Source: an uncultured Desulfobacterales bacterium (GTDB lineage Bacteria; Desulfobacterota; Desulfobulbia; Desulfobulbales; Desulfocapsaceae). From it: 64,000 bases of DNA. Where the stretch lies: the NCBI GenBank assembly GCA_937915545.1, contig CALGIJ010000027.1:35323-99322 (forward strand), given 5' to 3'. The notes under the pieces are model-generated. The model was given only the letters and a program-made list of their open reading frames with translations. It was not told the origin of the DNA and ran no database searches. Positions 53,581 to 62,802 of this stretch are shown here, piece by piece; the stretch's first letter is position 1; every line of letters begins with the position of its first letter. The position numbers and the translations under genes are program-made.

Positions 53581-55899
53581 ATGATTGAAATCATCTGCGA
53601 CCCATACAAACTCTACCAGCCAACCAAGGCGGATAGACTTGTAACCGAAGCTGATCAATTCGAAGATGAGCTCGCCAATATAAAGGCGCATTTTGAGGCT
53701 GGAGATCCTTTGCGAGTTATTGTTCGCAACCAGATTCTTTTCAGGCATTTTGACGCTGCAAATAAATATGGGGCAAAGAAGCAGGTTCTCGATCCAGTAG
53801 CCATGCTTGCCGCGGAGCTGCACCAATCCGCTGTGCCCAGATATTTACAGGTGGAACCTGGGTGGGTTGTTGAGCTGGATTTACTAAACAAGGCGAAGGG
53901 GCAACCCAGCAAGAATGAGACAGTTGAAAGGTGGCTAAAGCGGGTTCTGTTAGGTGAAATCTGGGGAGATAATTTTTCTGTCTCGCAGGAAGAGCTATCT
54001 GCACTCTTTGCTTTCTTCACAGACCGTGACAAAGAACAGCTGCACCCACTGGAAAAATATCTTGTAAGTGAGCACCTCCAGAAGTGGCATCGAGAGAACC
54101 CTGGGCAATCAGAATTCTTATCCTGGCTGCAGGAAGCTCCTTTTCAGAGAGCACAATTTGTCATTTGGGAGCAACAATTATCGTTGTTCCCCGACAGCAA
54201 AATATCGGCTTGGTTACAGCAGGATGATATTTGGTTTGAGTTGTCCAAATTTCCTAATCGTAGCCAGCTTCCCCACCTCGTTTCTTCTCTGCAACTTCCT
54301 GAAAAGATAGCTGTCTTTGCCAGGAATTTTCTATTGGAAAAATGGAAGATATCACCGGCCGAAGCAATACCATTCATTTCTGGGAAACTGGATTTTGAAG
54401 CAAACTTTCTCCTGGAACAGCTTCGCCAACAGCTGCAGGCTGGTGAAGCTCTCAGCCCTTCGGTTTTTGATATCATAGTGGCTCTCAGTATCCCCGGAGT
54501 CACGGCTTTGGCCAAGCAACTTATTCCTGCTGCAGCGCCATCTTTTCTATCTGAGAGCAGCAGTGTAGCCGAGGTGCAGGGATGGCTGGCAGATGAATAT
54601 CTGCCCTTTTACAACTCCTGTTCATTGCTCGGCAAATTAGCCGCAACAGAACCATATATGGAGAAATTTGAAGAGTGGCTTTTGCAACACTACAAAAAGG
54701 AGCTGCTGTTTAATGGCGAGGGCATGGCGTATCGACAAATCTCTCAACTTAAAGGCTGTAGCGTCGATGAACCTATTCTCATGGTTGTCTTTGACGGTCT
54801 TGACTACCTCTGTGCCTGCGAAGAGTTGTTGCCCATTATGCAGAGCAATGGTTTTTTCCCTTTAGATGAACCTGCGCCCTTTTTCTCTTTTTTGCCATCA
54901 CAAACTGAAATTGCCAAGCCAGTCTTGGTGGCAGGGAAGATGAAATCACAGATTCCGGATGAAAAACCGAGTGCTGTATTCTATAAAGAGTTATTGCAGA
55001 GTTGCCTAGGGTTCTCGGGAGAGGATATCCGCTCAAAAACGGATAAAGATGGCACCCTACTAGAGCTCATCCAAGAGCCCGCCAAAATTTATCTATATTT
55101 AGACAATCAGCTAGATAGGGAATATTTACATTCCGACCTTAGACAGTTCTCAAGGCAGCGAAAGTATAGTTTTTATGTTCGTCAGCAGGCGGATGAAATT
55201 GTGCAATGCCTAAAAGATTTTAAGGATTTGTATGGCAAGTCTCTCAAAGTAGTCATTTGCAGCGACCACGGCTATACAATTCTTCCGAAGGATGCGGAGG
55301 TTATCAAGGTTACTGCCAATAAAATTAGCAAAACACGCACTCTTTCCGGCCATAAACCTGAACATATTGAGAACTTGCCAGCCCAGCATGTGTGGAAATT
55401 GCACGCGGACCTCTACGGTTTAAACGAAGAAATGATTGTGCCCCGGGGCTATGCCTGTTTTAACAGCCGTCCTCATGGTGCTACCCATGGGGGGTGTTCG
55501 CCCCAGGAGATGGCTGTGCCCTGGTTTGTGCTCAGTGATAAAAAACCTACCGCTTTTGAATCTCTTAGCTTCTCATTTGGGGGGGATATTTACCGGAAAC
55601 GCTCTGAGAATGAGGTTTTGTTGAATATTTCAAATCCAAACAGCTATGCCGTAACAGTAGTTGAAATGGAAATTTCTGGAATAGTAACCAGCTCATTTCT
55701 GCCCATCAAGATTGGCAGAAATGATACGCAGAAAATTCATTCCTCTTTCAATGCCTCTACTATAGGCGAAAATAATATCGATTTTTCTATTCGCTATCGC
55801 GTTAAGAGCATGGCTGGGGAAGCAGAAAAGAGATTAAAAATAAAAGTGCCGACCAAAGGCGCTATGTCCACGGATTTTGACGATGACTTCGATATCTGA
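53581..55899 (+). CDS. pglZ: BREX phosphatase-fold protein PglZ
   Basis: 772 aa. The C-terminal half is the PglZ alkaline-phosphatase-like domain: PILMVVFDGLDYLCACEE (metal Asp), FFSFLPSQTEIAKP and VVICSDHGYT (Asp/His ligands), then ATHGG. The N-terminal half is a helical scaffold. PglZ is the hallmark of BREX systems; its hydrolase/nuclease activity is needed for defence. Its 3' end overlaps brxL by 17 bases. Confidence 0.92.
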   Translation: MIEIICDPYKLYQPTKADRLVTEADQFEDELANIKAHFEAGDPLRVIVRNQILFRHFDAANKYGAKKQVLDPVAMLAAELHQSAVPRYLQVEPGWVVELDLLNKAKGQPSKNETVERWLKRVLLGEIWGDNFSVSQEELSALFAFFTDRDKEQLHPLEKYLVSEHLQKWHRENPGQSEFLSWLQEAPFQRAQFVIWEQQLSLFPDSKISAWLQQDDIWFELSKFPNRSQLPHLVSSLQLPEKIAVFARNFLLEKWKISPAEAIPFISGKLDFEANFLLEQLRQQLQAGEALSPSVFDIIVALSIPGVTALAKQLIPAAAPSFLSESSSVAEVQGWLADEYLPFYNSCSLLGKLAATEPYMEKFEEWLLQHYKKELLFNGEGMAYRQISQLKGCSVDEPILMVVFDGLDYLCACEELLPIMQSNGFFPLDEPAPFFSFLPSQTEIAKPVLVAGKMKSQIPDEKPSAVFYKELLQSCLGFSGEDIRSKTDKDGTLLELIQEPAKIYLYLDNQLDREYLHSDLRQFSRQRKYSFYVRQQADEIVQCLKDFKDLYGKSLKVVICSDHGYTILPKDAEVIKVTANKISKTRTLSGHKPEHIENLPAQHVWKLHADLYGLNEEMIVPRGYACFNSRPHGATHGGCSPQEMAVPWFVLSDKKPTAFESLSFSFGGDIYRKRSENEVLLNISNPNSYAVTVVEMEISGIVTSSFLPIKIGRNDTQKIHSSFNASTIGENNIDFSIRYRVKSMAGEAEKRLKIKVPTKGAMSTDFDDDFDI

Positions 55900-57319
55900 A
55901 AATGAAATAAAGCAGGAATATCTTGATCGAAAGATAACCAGCTTTTTCCCGGATGTATGTGTTCATAAAGGACTGGCTGCCAAAGCTGGCCTTACAGGGC
56001 GCACCATTCCGGCTTTTGTCTCTGACTGGTTAGTCAGTCGTTATAGCGATGGTTCCGGGAGCATTAACAGCGATGGAATGCAGAAGTTTGTCGCCAAATA
56101 CCTACCGGATAAAAAGCAGAAAGAGACCTTGATGTATGACCTCCGGAACGGTACACCGCTGAAAATTTTGGATTCATTCAGCGTAAAGGTTCACCCAACA
56201 AAGGGGACATTGCAGCTGAGAATCCCCTGCCTCGACCTCAACGGCATTGTCCTTGATTCCATAGTTGACGCCAATCCTTTATTGCTCATGGGTAATGTTT
56301 GGGGGAGTGGCACTCTGACCTGGATGCCGTCCCAGGAGAAAGAAGACAAGTACGATGTGGTCATGACAAACTTTAATCCGATGCAGGCGGCAAGCATTGA
56401 CCTTGAGTATTTTCTGGCTCAGAGAAAAGAGTTTGACCTGGCAGAATGGCTTGCAGTGCTGGCCCGGACTATGGGCTATGACGAGCGAAAATATTCGACC
56501 AGACAGAAGCTGTTAATATTAACCCGGTTGCTACCGCTCATCGAGCCCCGGGTAAATATTATGGAGCTAGCTCCAAAGGGAACAGGAAAGTCGTTTATTT
56601 ATAGCCAATTATCAAGACACGCCTGGCTGGTCAGCGGCGGTGTCGTTACCCGTGCCCAGCTCTTTTACGATATGAGCCGCCAGCAGGCTGGTATCATCTC
56701 AAATTTTAATGCTGTTATCTTGGACGAAATCCAAACCATAAAGCTGAGCAATGAAGGCGAGATAGTTGGTGCCTTAAAAGGATATCTGGAATCAGGGGAA
56801 TATCGGGTCATGGGGTTCCATGGTTCTTCTGATGCCGGATTTGTTATCTTGGGCAATATTCCAATAGTAGATGGGCGACCAAGGGATGAAAATTGTTTTA
56901 CCGAGTTGCCAAGGTGGCTCAACGGCCATGAAGCCACAGCACTTCTGGACCGGTTCCACGCCCTAGTGCCAGGCTGGGAGCTTCCTAGGATACAATCGAC
57001 TTCTTTGTGCCAGTCTTTTGCCTTACGTGCTGATTACTTCGGTGAGGTTTTGTATTCCCTTAGGGCAAGCCAGGAGCATATGACATACGTAAAAGACCAC
57101 ATGCAATCCCATGGCGACCTGCGAGACACCCAGGCCGTCCAGCGTCTGGCTTGCGGCTACCTCAAACTCCTATTTCCAAACCTGGAGACGGTCACTTTAG
57201 CGGAATTTGGGGAGTTCTGTCTACAGCCCGCCATTGATTTACGATCAAACATCCGTCGACAAATGGCGATTTTGGACCCTGAGTTTTCGCCGAAGATTGC
57301 TGATATAAGTGTTATGTAA
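55883..57319 (+). CDS. brxL: BREX Lon-like protein BrxL, short form
   Basis: 478 aa from ATG 55883. BrxL core: MELAPKGTGKSFIYSQLSRH (Walker A), AVILDEIQTI (Walker B) and FHGSSDAGFVILGNIP (sensor-like). BrxL of type 1 systems is about 670 aa with a C-terminal Lon S16 protease-like domain; here the protein ends right after the AAA+ lid (DLRSNIRRQMAIL), so that domain is absent. This may be the normal type 4 form or a truncation. Last gene of the operon; a terminator follows. Confidence 0.88.
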   Translation: MTSISENEIKQEYLDRKITSFFPDVCVHKGLAAKAGLTGRTIPAFVSDWLVSRYSDGSGSINSDGMQKFVAKYLPDKKQKETLMYDLRNGTPLKILDSFSVKVHPTKGTLQLRIPCLDLNGIVLDSIVDANPLLLMGNVWGSGTLTWMPSQEKEDKYDVVMTNFNPMQAASIDLEYFLAQRKEFDLAEWLAVLARTMGYDERKYSTRQKLLILTRLLPLIEPRVNIMELAPKGTGKSFIYSQLSRHAWLVSGGVVTRAQLFYDMSRQQAGIISNFNAVILDEIQTIKLSNEGEIVGALKGYLESGEYRVMGFHGSSDAGFVILGNIPIVDGRPRDENCFTELPRWLNGHEATALLDRFHALVPGWELPRIQSTSLCQSFALRADYFGEVLYSLRASQEHMTYVKDHMQSHGDLRDTQAVQRLACGYLKLLFPNLETVTLAEFGEFCLQPAIDLRSNIRRQMAILDPEFSPKIADISVM

Positions 57320-57382
57320 ACGAGAAAAAATAGACGAAAAGAGAATCCAGGTAACACTATACTTTATTTCAATCAGAAATTG

Positions 57383-57404
57383 CACCGGATAAACCGGTGT
57401 TTTT
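57383..57404 (+). terminator. Intrinsic terminator of the BREX operon
   Basis: CACCGG, loop ATAAA, CCGGTG, then TTTTT, 64 bases after the brxL stop. Typical Rho-independent form. Confidence 0.8.
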
Positions 57405-57597
57405 CATGTTGACCTTGCTAGTCAAAATCTCAGCAACCTAATAATTTTCTTAAATATTAGATGGCTCTGTATCCAGGGAGTTCTGCTATTTCAAATTCCT
57501 AACAACAAAAACGGGATCTGAAAGAAGACCTTGTCCATGATAACCTTGATTGTTGCATAATCCTCTTTATCCTGTGGTCGAAAGAAGTAAGGAACGA

Positions 57598-58395
57598 ATG
57601 GACATATCCAGACCCTGTTATCGATTTAACTCAGCAATTGTGAGAAACCCCTCGGCGTCGGTTGTGTGTGGGTTGCGAACCAATGATAACGGTGACCCAG
57701 ACTACTCCAGATTGAAGCTGCAACATGAGTCATATGTAACAGCCATCGAATCACTCGGGATAGAGGTCACGGTATTACCTGAGCTCATAGATTTTCCGGA
57801 TTCAGTTTTCGTTGAGGATCCTGCGCTAGTGTTTTCCGAAGGAGCTATCCTCTTGAGATCTGGAGCAACCTCGCGTCAAGGTGAAACAAATGAGATTGCC
57901 CCAATATTACAAGACATTTTCGATACTGTGCTGGAGTTGCCACAACCCGGTCATGCTGATGGCGGCGATATCTTAGTGACACCTCACTCCGTGCTCATTG
58001 GTCTTTCGAAAAGGACTGATTCTGCAGGAGCAACCGGACTTATCCAATGCCTCAAAATCCTCGGTTATAACGGCAAGATTGTGAACACACCAGACGGTGT
58101 CCTCCATTTCAAAACCGAATGCTCTCTTTTGGATGGAGAGACGATACTGGTCACCCGTCGCATGGCGCAATCAGGTCTCTTTGAAGGATTTCGTAAGATT
58201 CAGATTCCTGATGGGGAGGAACCTGCGGCAAATGTTGTGAGGATCAACGACGCTGTTCTCGTAAGCGCAGGGTATCAGCGTACAATTGAAATCCTTGAGA
58301 ATAACGGTTATTTGACTGTACCGGTCAAGACTACTGAAATTGAAAAAATTGATGCTGGATTATCCTGCATGTCTCTTCGCTGGTATCGCTGTTAA
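57598..58395 (+). CDS. Dimethylarginine dimethylaminohydrolase/arginine deiminase-like enzyme
   Basis: 265 aa. Guanidino-modifying fold: FPDSVFVEDPALVF (Asp/Glu contacting the guanidinium), HADGGDILVT, the catalytic His in LHFKTECSLLD and the nucleophile Cys in DAGLSCMSLRW. DDAH hydrolyses methylarginines to citrulline plus methylamines. ATG 57598 with AAGGA upstream. Stands alone after the BREX terminator; length is normal for the family. Confidence 0.9.
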   Translation: MDISRPCYRFNSAIVRNPSASVVCGLRTNDNGDPDYSRLKLQHESYVTAIESLGIEVTVLPELIDFPDSVFVEDPALVFSEGAILLRSGATSRQGETNEIAPILQDIFDTVLELPQPGHADGGDILVTPHSVLIGLSKRTDSAGATGLIQCLKILGYNGKIVNTPDGVLHFKTECSLLDGETILVTRRMAQSGLFEGFRKIQIPDGEEPAANVVRINDAVLVSAGYQRTIEILENNGYLTVPVKTTEIEKIDAGLSCMSLRWYRC

Positions 58396-58525
58396 ATTTT
58401 GCTTAATCCCATTCAGAGACTAGACACCTCTTTTTCCAACCTGACAATGACCGATCACATCGAAAAAAGTTGCCCAAAACAGTGGCCAACAGTTGCGAAT
58501 CCCGAAGAAGGTCGGTGGAGTGCTT

Positions 58526-58708
58526 ATGGTTTGCCCTTCATGCGGTAAAAAAATCCACTCGGATTTTAAGCTGGGTGGAGTAACCCGAAGTGTGCCTCAT
58601 CGAAATATTCTGAGAGATCTTTTTGAGATGCCCTATAATATTTTATGTCATATCCGGAATTTTCTGTTTCGGAAGTGGCGTCGCGGTAAATATGTCTGGA
58701 TACTCTGA
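58526..58708 (+). CDS. Small Cys-motif protein, uncertain
   Basis: 60 aa, ATG 58526 behind GGTGGAG. MVCPSCGKKIHSDFKLGG has one CxxC knuckle like a zinc-ribbon start; the second pair is missing. The last 66 bases overlap the convergent gene ending at 58643. It may be a truncated zinc-ribbon gene. Confidence 0.3.
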   Translation: MVCPSCGKKIHSDFKLGGVTRSVPHRNILRDLFEMPYNILCHIRNFLFRKWRRGKYVWIL

Positions 58709-59401
58709 GATTATGCACTGAAGTTCTTTGCCAGTGACCTTGCTGAATGCTTCCACTTTCTTGTTGATTGGTTCTGACTTATTCGTTAGGTAATCAATAA
58801 TATTCATGCTATCCTGTGCAACCACACTGACCACTTTAGACCTAAATCGCTCAAAACGCACCTCAACGCCACGATCAATTTCTGGGTACAATACGGCAGG
58901 GGCAAGTTTACCTGAAGGATGCACGGCTTGATCCCGTAACTCATACAGTTGTTTTAGAGCCAATCGAATAGAACTAAATATCTTGTTGTCCACTTTATAG
59001 CTAAGCCTGAATTGCTCTGCGACTTGGGCATACCGCGGAGCCTTCCTTAAATTACCTGATTTGGCGTGAGGACTGCCGTTGAATTGAGAAAGCCTTGCAT
59101 AAAAGGCATCTACTGAAATCGCAAATCCAACAACAACAATCATGGAGTGCTGGAAATCTGTCTCAAGTAATTCCACTGCAACATCATCAACGTTTACCGA
59201 AATTCGTTCTTTTGCAGATTTCCATGCCAATCGCGCGGTTCTCAGTGAATTTAATGCCGTTCTGATCCATACACCAACAACATCGTAATGCAGAGACATT
59301 GTTGCGCTCATTTTTCGAGTACCTAATGCGTCGTCAAATAACTTTATCCCACCAGGTAAAAATCCAGGCGTAACCCCCTTGGTGATCAATATTCCTTTCA
59401 T
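58643..59401 (-). CDS. HEPN-like hypothetical protein
   Basis: 252 aa, ATG 59401. Largely helical; contains RDQAVHPSG, an R-x4-H motif of HEPN-type RNases or their inactive relatives, after LALKQLYELRDQ. HEPN proteins are frequent in toxin-antitoxin and defence loci. No nucleotidyltransferase partner is adjacent. The identification rests on this motif and the helix pattern alone. Confidence 0.5.
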   Translation of the reverse strand: MKGILITKGVTPGFLPGGIKLFDDALGTRKMSATMSLHYDVVGVWIRTALNSLRTARLAWKSAKERISVNVDDVAVELLETDFQHSMIVVVGFAISVDAFYARLSQFNGSPHAKSGNLRKAPRYAQVAEQFRLSYKVDNKIFSSIRLALKQLYELRDQAVHPSGKLAPAVLYPEIDRGVEVRFERFRSKVVSVVAQDSMNIIDYLTNKSEPINKKVEAFSKVTGKELQCIISEYPDIFTATPLPKQKIPDMT

Positions 59402-59599
59402 GCTATTTGCCTTATTAGTTATTCTAATGAGTTATGAATCACCCCGGATGGGATGATATACAGGTAGATGACATCATTTTAGAGATCCTTGCCAAGACTC
59501 TTTCATAGGCAACATATTTCCAAAATATACGACCAAAACCAACGATAAAAATCGTTATGATATCACTCATTCTCTTAACGATAATCGTCGACCACCATT

Positions 59600-60208
59600 T
59601 TACTCAAACTGTTGCGTGAACTTGCACTTTGGGTAGCCAGTGCAACCGAAAAATTTCTGCCCGGCATGACTCCCTTTACGAGCAACTCTGATAGCCATGG
59701 GGCTTCCACATTTCGGGCAAATCTTGGGTTCATCTCCAGCAGTACTAGGCTTGATGAAATCAGTGGTTACTGGTGACTGCATTCTCTGACTCGGTTGTTC
59801 AGGTGTATGACGCTGAGCTGGTCTAGGGGTTGTTTTCAAAATCTTGCTGAGATCATTCCCATCGATGAGCTTGATGTTGTTAGTTTTCGCAAAATCTATG
59901 GCATCACCAGTGAACTCCCCGGAGGTTACGACATAGCCACCAGCAGCACCACAACTGGCCATAACACCGAGTAACTCCCGGACAGGTTTAACCCCTACTT
60001 TGTAAGCTTTATAGTGTTTGCACTGCACTATATAGGTAGCACCATTTTTCTTGAGGATTAGATCTACACCACCGTCAGCCCCCCTTGCGGTCTCCTTCGC
60101 CGAGAACCCCTCTCGCCTGAAGTGCTCTCCGATCAGCAGTTTAAAGTCTTGCCAACTCACACCAGCGATTTCTCGGTGCCCTTTAGTGTCATCGCCATGA
60201 ACCTTCAC
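59600..60208 (-). CDS. Mrr-type restriction endonuclease with topoisomerase zinc finger
   Basis: 202 aa. Mrr_cat PD-(D/E)xK nuclease: DFKLLIGEHFRREGFSAKE, catalytic GADGGVDLILKK (Asp) and IVQCKHYK (Q-x-K), then a central linker and a C-terminal C4 zinc finger (CPKCGSPMAIRV ... FFGCTGYPKCKF) as in topoisomerase I. Such proteins cleave modified or foreign DNA; YraN/Mrr-zf forms are also seen as solitary nucleases. Confidence 0.9.
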   Translation of the reverse strand: MKVHGDDTKGHREIAGVSWQDFKLLIGEHFRREGFSAKETARGADGGVDLILKKNGATYIVQCKHYKAYKVGVKPVRELLGVMASCGAAGGYVVTSGEFTGDAIDFAKTNNIKLIDGNDLSKILKTTPRPAQRHTPEQPSQRMQSPVTTDFIKPSTAGDEPKICPKCGSPMAIRVARKGSHAGQKFFGCTGYPKCKFTQQFE

Positions 60209-60266
60209 ATGTCAGTCTTCGCAAGAATCCCACCAGTACATAATTGATTCATTCCAAACTATTTAG

Positions 60267-60782
60267 CTATTCAACAGACTTTGAACCTCGACAGATTTTA
60301 AGAGCAGCCGTTATCTTTTGTTTAACTTGTTGCCCAAGTGTTTCTTTTGACTTACATCTGTTGTTTGTAACATATTCGTTCAACCTTAAAAGTACCTGAG
60401 TAACTTCGCAATTCCTTGTTTCGTATATTCCCTTACCTATCGCCTTGCTTTTATATGAAGACTCAAGATTCTCAACTTCCTTCTTCAATTTTCTTTTTGT
60501 TATATTTAGATTTCCAATCATTTTATTCAAATCGGACTCGGTTTTGCGCAATGAAATGAGCTCTTCAGAAACTATCTCCATTTCCTGCTTTAGTTGTTTA
60601 ATACTATTTTCAAGGTTTGATTTTTGAATTTGTTCGGACCTAATGACGGAGTTAGCTGTATTAAACTGGGTAAAATAAAATTCAAATATCCTACGAATCT
60701 CTTCCATAAGTTCAAGCTGCTGGCAATTATTACTTTCTAGTATTTGACGATGCAGAGTGTGATAATGGTCGTAAAAATCCAT
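60267..60782 (-). CDS. Coiled-coil hypothetical protein
   Basis: 171 aa from ATG 60782. Residues about 45-115 are a heptad-rich coiled coil (SNLENSIKQLKQEMEIVSEE). No catalytic motif. Lys-rich C-terminus. AT-rich composition like the other island genes. 58 bases upstream of the Mrr gene on the same strand, possibly cotranscribed. Confidence 0.55.
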   Translation of the reverse strand: MDFYDHYHTLHRQILESNNCQQLELMEEIRRIFEFYFTQFNTANSVIRSEQIQKSNLENSIKQLKQEMEIVSEELISLRKTESDLNKMIGNLNITKRKLKKEVENLESSYKSKAIGKGIYETRNCEVTQVLLRLNEYVTNNRCKSKETLGQQVKQKITAALKICRGSKSVE

Positions 60783-61349
60783 AGGAAGCCTCTTTGAAAT
60801 AAATATAGTCAAAAAACAACCGACCCTTGAACAATCTGTTATGGTTAACTATTTTAAGGATGGATCACATTTATTTTTTTAGCCAGAGGGACTTACCTTT
60901 TATTTTGGTTAAAAACAATCTCCCTTGCTAATCTTGTCTTTCTTCCTTAGTTTTTGGAAATTTAACTATTTTTATCACCTCAGCATCAATCTTTAATGTT
61001 TTTACAAAGTAATTTCCCGATCTAAACATGATTATCCAAATAGACTCTATGCTTCAACTTGATTAATTTTTGAAAATCGGATCTTTAGTCTGACCTTTCA
61101 ACATCCTTAATATTTTGAAAACCCTGGACGGAGTTATCTTCAGCAAACGGCCTCAATCAATAAATCTCTAATGCAACGATCTGCCGCATGATCTAATTCA
61201 CTTATTAGCATCCAAAGCAGATACTCTTAAAAAGAACAATTTGATGATGGCAGCATCATATCGTTCTTGATAATTTACAGAAATGGCTGAGTAATTGATA
61301 TATTGTTCAACAGTAAGCAAATTATTTAACAAGGAAAATTCTGACACAA
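60783..61349. other. Gap with no supported feature
   Basis: About 570 AT-rich bases between two minus-strand genes. I see no gene, RNA or clear terminator. Confidence 0.4.
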
Positions 61350-62549
61350 TCAAAATTCATTAGCTATATTGAGGAGTATGGAATCGGGGCAACTTATTAC
61401 TTCATTTAGCACAATATCTATAAAATCTTTATCTCGATAAGCATCCAGTGCAGTCGAAATTAATTCTTTAAATTTGTTAGTTAAACGAAACGGTCTATAA
61501 TGATATGTTGGCATTTTCTTTAACTGTATTGCTTGCCATTTGCACTCTGATTTTACCAGATTTGTTTTTATAATTCTATCGACATGCAACCAATTAAACC
61601 AATAACCATTTTCACTATCTGGAACTATTTTAATCTGGAGTATCCAGTCACCAATCTCAACTGCTCCTTCTATCTTGAAATATTGTAAACAATATACCTC
61701 ATTAATCCTTTCGCTTTCGGCACATTCTATAACTTCCTTTTTCCTAGTTGGATAATCTTTTTTTCTTATAGCGATTTTCCACTTTGTTCTATACTCAGAC
61801 GGAGTTTTTTGCCACTCTGTAAACGATATTCCCAGAGGTGGTTTTTCAAGATAAATTAGATTTTTATACCATGCAAACTCTCCAGTCTTTGTATTATCAC
61901 AAAATAGATTGTTATATATTTTCGATGTTATCCTTTTAATTCTTTCAGAAATCATCTTTTCATACACCTTTTTCTTTTCGTCGTAATGTGAACTAACTAA
62001 AACTTCTTGCTTGATAAGATAGTTTACGTATTTTTCTTTCAACCAGGAACGAGGAATTTTCCCATCAAGTAAATACATTGTATAAAGACATAAAAACCAT
62101 ATCCAAATATCTGTTTTTTTCCTGCTGTTAAAAATAGTGCCTGTGTAAAGGTTAAATTGCGATCCGCACTTTTTACACTGATACACCCACCGAACTTTTC
62201 CTGTATACGGTAGCCAACCTTCTTCTCTTGGAAGCTTAATAGCCTCATCAGAGGCGCAAGCGTTGTTAAGCACTTCATCGCATTTGAAGACAAGTACTAC
62301 CCCTCTTTTATGATCACTGTTTTCCACTTCTTTCCAACCAAGATACTCTAATAATCTTTCATCACAAGCCTCATCGTCACGAAAATGGTTCTCGAACCTC
62401 TCGTAGGCAACTTCTCCATCTTTACTGCGCATTTCCTCTGAATAGTTGCCGTCATCAATTCTTAAATGACGATTTTTGGCAATCGCTTTTTCCCGCTTTC
62501 GACGCTCTCCAAAACTTAATTTTGGCGTAACATGCATTTTTTTGACCAT
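61350..62549 (-). CDS. Protein with IS1595/ISXO2-type zinc-ribbon segment
   Basis: 399 aa, ATG 62549 behind AGGTAA. Residues about 118-165 (WVYQCKKCGSQFNLYTGTIF, then KKTDIWIWFLCLYTMYLLDG) match the zinc-ribbon plus helix that opens IS1595/ISXO2 transposases. The remaining C-terminal part lacks an obvious DDE layout and instead has W-rich, basic segments. It may be a domesticated transposase relative or a nucleic-acid-binding protein. No terminal inverted repeats seen. Confidence 0.5.
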   Translation of the reverse strand: MVKKMHVTPKLSFGERRKREKAIAKNRHLRIDDGNYSEEMRSKDGEVAYERFENHFRDDEACDERLLEYLGWKEVENSDHKRGVVLVFKCDEVLNNACASDEAIKLPREEGWLPYTGKVRWVYQCKKCGSQFNLYTGTIFNSRKKTDIWIWFLCLYTMYLLDGKIPRSWLKEKYVNYLIKQEVLVSSHYDEKKKVYEKMISERIKRITSKIYNNLFCDNTKTGEFAWYKNLIYLEKPPLGISFTEWQKTPSEYRTKWKIAIRKKDYPTRKKEVIECAESERINEVYCLQYFKIEGAVEIGDWILQIKIVPDSENGYWFNWLHVDRIIKTNLVKSECKWQAIQLKKMPTYHYRPFRLTNKFKELISTALDAYRDKDFIDIVLNEVISCPDSILLNIANEF

Positions 62550-62802
62550 ATTGTTACCTAGGCTGCGGTTTTGTGATTGTTTAAAATATGCGTTCTTTTA
62601 ACTCAAAGTTCCACTCAAAGCAAGAAACACAGTAGTATATCAATTTTTCACGGATTCGCAGTACGTCGTAACCTGTTGAATTGTATGGATTTTATTGCTT
62701 TACATTGATTGACATTAGTATTGTCCATGAGTAACATTATACCCACAGGATGATGGTTACATTGGCCATTAAACAAACAACTCATTATCGGAGGACTAAG
62801 TT

